Part shown: positions 60,720 to 64,000 of the stretch, one piece after another
Numbering within the stretch: the first letter of the stretch is position 1
Layout of the letters: the number at the start of each line of letters is the position of its first letter
Assembly (NCBI GenBank): GCA_943787465.1
Contig: CALSMN010000005.1
Location: forward strand, 247,480 to 311,479
DNA from: an uncultured Bacteroidia bacterium
GTDB taxonomy: Bacteria > Bacteroidota > Bacteroidia > NS11-12g > UBA9320
Length of the DNA: 64,000 nt
Direction: 5' to 3'
Notes under the pieces: generated by a model
The model's input: the letters and a program-made list of their open reading frames with translations, nothing else
Told to the model about the DNA's origin: nothing
Database searches by the model: none
Translations under genes and position numbers: made by a program

Positions 60720-63700
60720 TTATCTCAATTTGGTCACGGGTATCCGTTGCCAGGCTTCTTTGGTTTGAATTTCAAGGATATAAGTACCCGATTGAATATC
60801 CATGAACCATTCCAGATGATTGGAATCCACCATGTCTTCAGAATCAATTAATTTACCATATACATCAACCAATCGAACCGATTGAATGGGCGAAGGTGAT
60901 TGAATAGTCAATTGATTTTGAAAGGGATTAGGGTATACCTGAATATCGCTATCGGCTAGGTTAGCTGTCCAAAGACCTTGTACAAATTCAAAATCAATCT
61001 TTAAGGTATCATTTGAGTTTACTTGATCATCGGCATAATCCACCCAAAAAATAGCCTTGGCTTTGGCTGATTGAGGATACATCAAGGAACTATCAAAACG
61101 AATAATCGTAGATTGTCCTGAAGCTAAATCAAATGTTTTAATATCTTGATAGATTTGACCGCCATCCACAAAAACATCGCATGCAACATTGATAGCAGAT
61201 AGGTCCTCCATTCCATCATTCCTGAGCACAACTTGAGGACAATAAACCTGACTTTTATACAAATCTTCTTGAGGAAGAATTACAGATTCTAATACGATAT
61301 CTCGACGTTTCACTACCTTAAAGCGGGATATGAGTGTGTCGTTTCTCGGGTTGTTGTCCGTATTTTCGATCCATGAGGTCATTGTAAATGATCCAGGATT
61401 TATGGCATTCCACGATTGGTTAGCCGTAAAATTAAGTGCCCTATTGGCGAGTAACTCAGATTTAGTGAACGTATCTGTATAAAGCAAATTCGAACCTGTA
61501 TCTTTTAATTCAACAACAACCCGAATAGTGGCCATGGTTTCTAGTCCTTCATTTAAGATCTGAATAGAGGGATACAGTAATGTATTTAACTCCAGCGTAT
61601 CATTATCATTGGGGGTTAGATGTGATTGGATACTCAAATCTTGGGTATACCGAACCCTGTATGATGTATGAATTGTATCCAATGGATTGGGTTCATCCTC
61701 AAGAGAAGAATGATTGATTACTGTTACATAATAATCGCCTACTTGAGCAAAAGAGACATCCGACAAATAGAAAGTATCGGTTGTCTGACGACTCAAATTG
61801 ACCATAATCGAATCTTGATAGGTACGTTCAGCTTGATTGTTTTCAATATCAACACTAATTTTGGCATTAATCGTTGCATTTTTTCCATTATTCCGAATAA
61901 CCAAAGCAAAAGGTGTATCTATACTGTTCCAAGGAATAACAGCATTGGGTTGCAACACTTCAAGAAGTTGAATATCATGGCTATTAATGACTGAAAAAGA
62001 AGAAATAAGGGTATCGTTACTTCGCACCTGATCATCGGGGATATATACCCATGCTAAGAATTGATAGTTTCCAGCTACATCGAGGCTAATAGACTTAAAA
62101 AAAGCTTGTTTATCTGTGTAATATGGGGATTTTTGGCGGATACTATCGAAATAAACTATATTTCCGATATCATCCAAAATCTGACAAAATATACGTGCAG
62201 AATCCTGATTGGAAATCCCATCATTTCGATAAATAACATACGGTACTATAGTGGTATCCTTTGCATAAAATCCTTGATTTTCTGGAGTTTCAGCTCGAAG
62301 CATCATCATATCATCCACTTTTCTGACATTGATCATCACTTGCATGGTATCATTTTGAGGAAAGCTGTCTATACTTAAAAGCGTAAATGCTCTCAAGAAT
62401 ACATCACCATGTTCTGGCAGATAAATGGTATCAAAAGGAATGATAGTAGTTGAATTAGCTAGTAGATTTACCACCTTATCTTGTGACAAAATAATTTGAT
62501 TACTCTGGTTTACCAATTCCATTCTTACTGTTAAATTATTTTGAGACTTTACACCATAATTAATGGCTCTAACTACCATCTGTAATGGTTCGCGTTGTAA
62601 ATCGAATTGGTCTCCATAGGATGGAGAAAAAATTTGATCAACAGCTACATCATGATCTTTAATGAAAGAAAAATCAATAGTCCGAGCATTATTATCTATA
62701 ACACTATCCGACGCTAGGTTTGAACTAAATTCCACTGAATAGTCACCTAATCTATAGGAACTTATTTTACCAAAACTTACAGTAACCGAGTCTCCAGCCA
62801 AAATGCTCGTAGATTGGTCGTTGCTATATTCTAACTGTCCAAAACGATTATATAATTCTGCTTTAACCGGAATGTTTATTTGGTCTTGATAACCATAATT
62901 AATAAATTGAGCCTTGATTTCAAGTGAATCAAATTCATCGTAATAATATGCAGAATCTGGTATGGGAGAAACAGAATTTAATACCGCTATGTCATTGGCT
63001 ACTTGCAATCGCGGTTGAATATTAAAATTAAAATTAAAACCTGGCGAAAATGGTGTCCAGGTGGTATCTCCTGCAGGTGCCGTAAAATAAAAAGTATGCG
63101 GTCTTACAGGAATTTCACTTTGATAGCTGAAGCCCACATTGGTCATTCCAGCTTGGCGAATACCCACATAAAAACTATGGGTCACAGCAATACGTGGCAA
63201 CACACTCATGATAAAAGTTCCTGCGGCAGACATCGAGGTGTCAGACATAAATAGTTCTTTACCTGGATACCCATTGGCGTCAACCTCCCAGATTCCTAAT
63301 TGAAATGAACGACCTACTGAATTAAAATCAACTTTAATTTGATTGATATAAGATGTACCATCTACAAAAAATCGAGCTACAAAATCTCCTGTACTTCCAT
63401 TAAAGCCGATTCCCCCAGAATTAGGAGAAAAAGGGTCCGCATGGGAGTATACGTTATAATTAACTGTTCTATTTTTACTGATAGAATTATTGGATACATT
63501 GCTATCCAACGCTGCATCTATCCTCAATGTTTCTGTACCTTGAAGAGATGGGTTATATGAATCAAAATAAATAAAAGTAGATGTGTACGGATCTATTTGA
63601 GACACCGTAACACTATCTTTAAATGTATTGGATCCACTTACTGACAGGTATACTTTATGATTTTGAATCGTTTCTTTGCCTACGTTCGATACCACCACTT

Positions 63701-64000
63701 TTATACTATCAGGAGAAACCATGAGTAGAGGAATCGTACCTAAACTATATATTTTATTAATTTCTAAGTCATGGGTGGTATTGGGATGGTAAATTTTTAA
63801 GGTTGGATGAATAGAGGAACTGAATGTAGTAGAGCTATCTAACCCATTGGTACTCGTACCATAAATGTACTTAGACTCATTGCCTGAAACAAATCCCGGC
63901 ACATAAAACGAACTCTCCACCATCCAATTCATGGATTCAACTTGATTGGTAGTTTGAGTATATTCCACCAATAATTGAAGATGAATACGACCTCCTGAAG
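60720..64000 (-). CDS. Very large secreted multi-repeat protein (CARDB/Ig-like modules) with T9SS sorting domain; 5' partial
   Basis: Frame remains open to base 64000; C-term VYPNPFQNQLTIQS...GTYILEIQTKEAWQRIPVTKL; repeated roughly 110-aa modules. Confidence 0.85.
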   Translation of the reverse strand, partial: SGGRIHLQLLVEYTQTTNQVESMNWMVESSFYVPGFVSGNESKYIYGTSTNGLDSSTTFSSSIHPTLKIYHPNTTHDLEINKIYSLGTIPLLMVSPDSIKVVVSNVGKETIQNHKVYLSVSGSNTFKDSVTVSQIDPYTSTFIYFDSYNPSLQGTETLRIDAALDSNVSNNSISKNRTVNYNVYSHADPFSPNSGGIGFNGSTGDFVARFFVDGTSYINQIKVDFNSVGRSFQLGIWEVDANGYPGKELFMSDTSMSAAGTFIMSVLPRIAVTHSFYVGIRQAGMTNVGFSYQSEIPVRPHTFYFTAPAGDTTWTPFSPGFNFNFNIQPRLQVANDIAVLNSVSPIPDSAYYYDEFDSLEIKAQFINYGYQDQINIPVKAELYNRFGQLEYSNDQSTSILAGDSVTVSFGKISSYRLGDYSVEFSSNLASDSVIDNNARTIDFSFIKDHDVAVDQIFSPSYGDQFDLQREPLQMVVRAINYGVKSQNNLTVRMELVNQSNQIILSQDKVVNLLANSTTIIPFDTIYLPEHGDVFLRAFTLLSIDSFPQNDTMQVMINVRKVDDMMMLRAETPENQGFYAKDTTIVPYVIYRNDGISNQDSARIFCQILDDIGNIVYFDSIRQKSPYYTDKQAFFKSISLDVAGNYQFLAWVYIPDDQVRSNDTLISSFSVINSHDIQLLEVLQPNAVIPWNSIDTPFALVIRNNGKNATINAKISVDIENNQAERTYQDSIMVNLSRQTTDTFYLSDVSFAQVGDYYVTVINHSSLEDEPNPLDTIHTSYRVRYTQDLSIQSHLTPNDNDTLELNTLLYPSIQILNEGLETMATIRVVVELKDTGSNLLYTDTFTKSELLANRALNFTANQSWNAINPGSFTMTSWIENTDNNPRNDTLISRFKVVKRRDIVLESVILPQEDLYKSQVYCPQVVLRNDGMEDLSAINVACDVFVDGGQIYQDIKTFDLASGQSTIIRFDSSLMYPQSAKAKAIFWVDYADDQVNSNDTLKIDFEFVQGLWTANLADSDIQVYPNPFQNQLTIQSPSPIQSVRLVDVYGKLIDSEDMVDSNHLEWFMDIQSGTYILEIQTKEAWQRIPVTKLR

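Noticed and set aside
1-64000. CRISPR arrays, prophage, transposons, restriction-modification or toxin-antitoxin modules
   Set aside because: No spaced direct repeats, cas genes, integrase, transposase, phage or RM signatures found by reading either strand

Overview
This is a 64 kb, AT-rich chromosomal window from a member of the Bacteroidota. The assignment rests on PorX, T9SS sorting tails, the lpxC-fabZ fusion, A-rich translation starts and TAnnTTTG promoters. Most of it is densely packed core genome: 2-oxoacid dehydrogenase E2 (5' partial), kdsB, pyrG, guaA, a two-component pair, gpmI, tsaE, porX, the lpxD-lpxC/fabZ-lpxA operon, murF, recN, surE, lpxB, the thrS-infC-rpmI-rplT operon, queE, folD and several secreted T9SS or outer-membrane proteins. 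I see no CRISPR array, integrase, transposase or phage module. Points of most interest: (1) a translationally coupled VTC / DUF4956 / DUF2490 / CotH-kinase operon (52.9-56.3 kb) that looks like an envelope-spanning polyphosphate or phosphoryl-transfer system; (2) a disturbed tRNA locus (21.2-22.2 kb) with a degenerate tRNA-Gly copy, a tRNA-Leu(UAA) whose 3' acceptor strand does not pair, a large attC-like palindrome and an apparently truncated membrane-protein gene running into a terminator; (3) a beta-phosphoglucomutase homolog whose HAD nucleophile Asp is Asn; (4) a frameshift in a TPR lipoprotein at a T7A8 run; (5) about ten genes with a TAnnTTTG box only 4-10 nt from the start codon, implying leaderless or very short-leader mRNAs. 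All calls come from reading the sequence and supplied ORFs; no database search was run.
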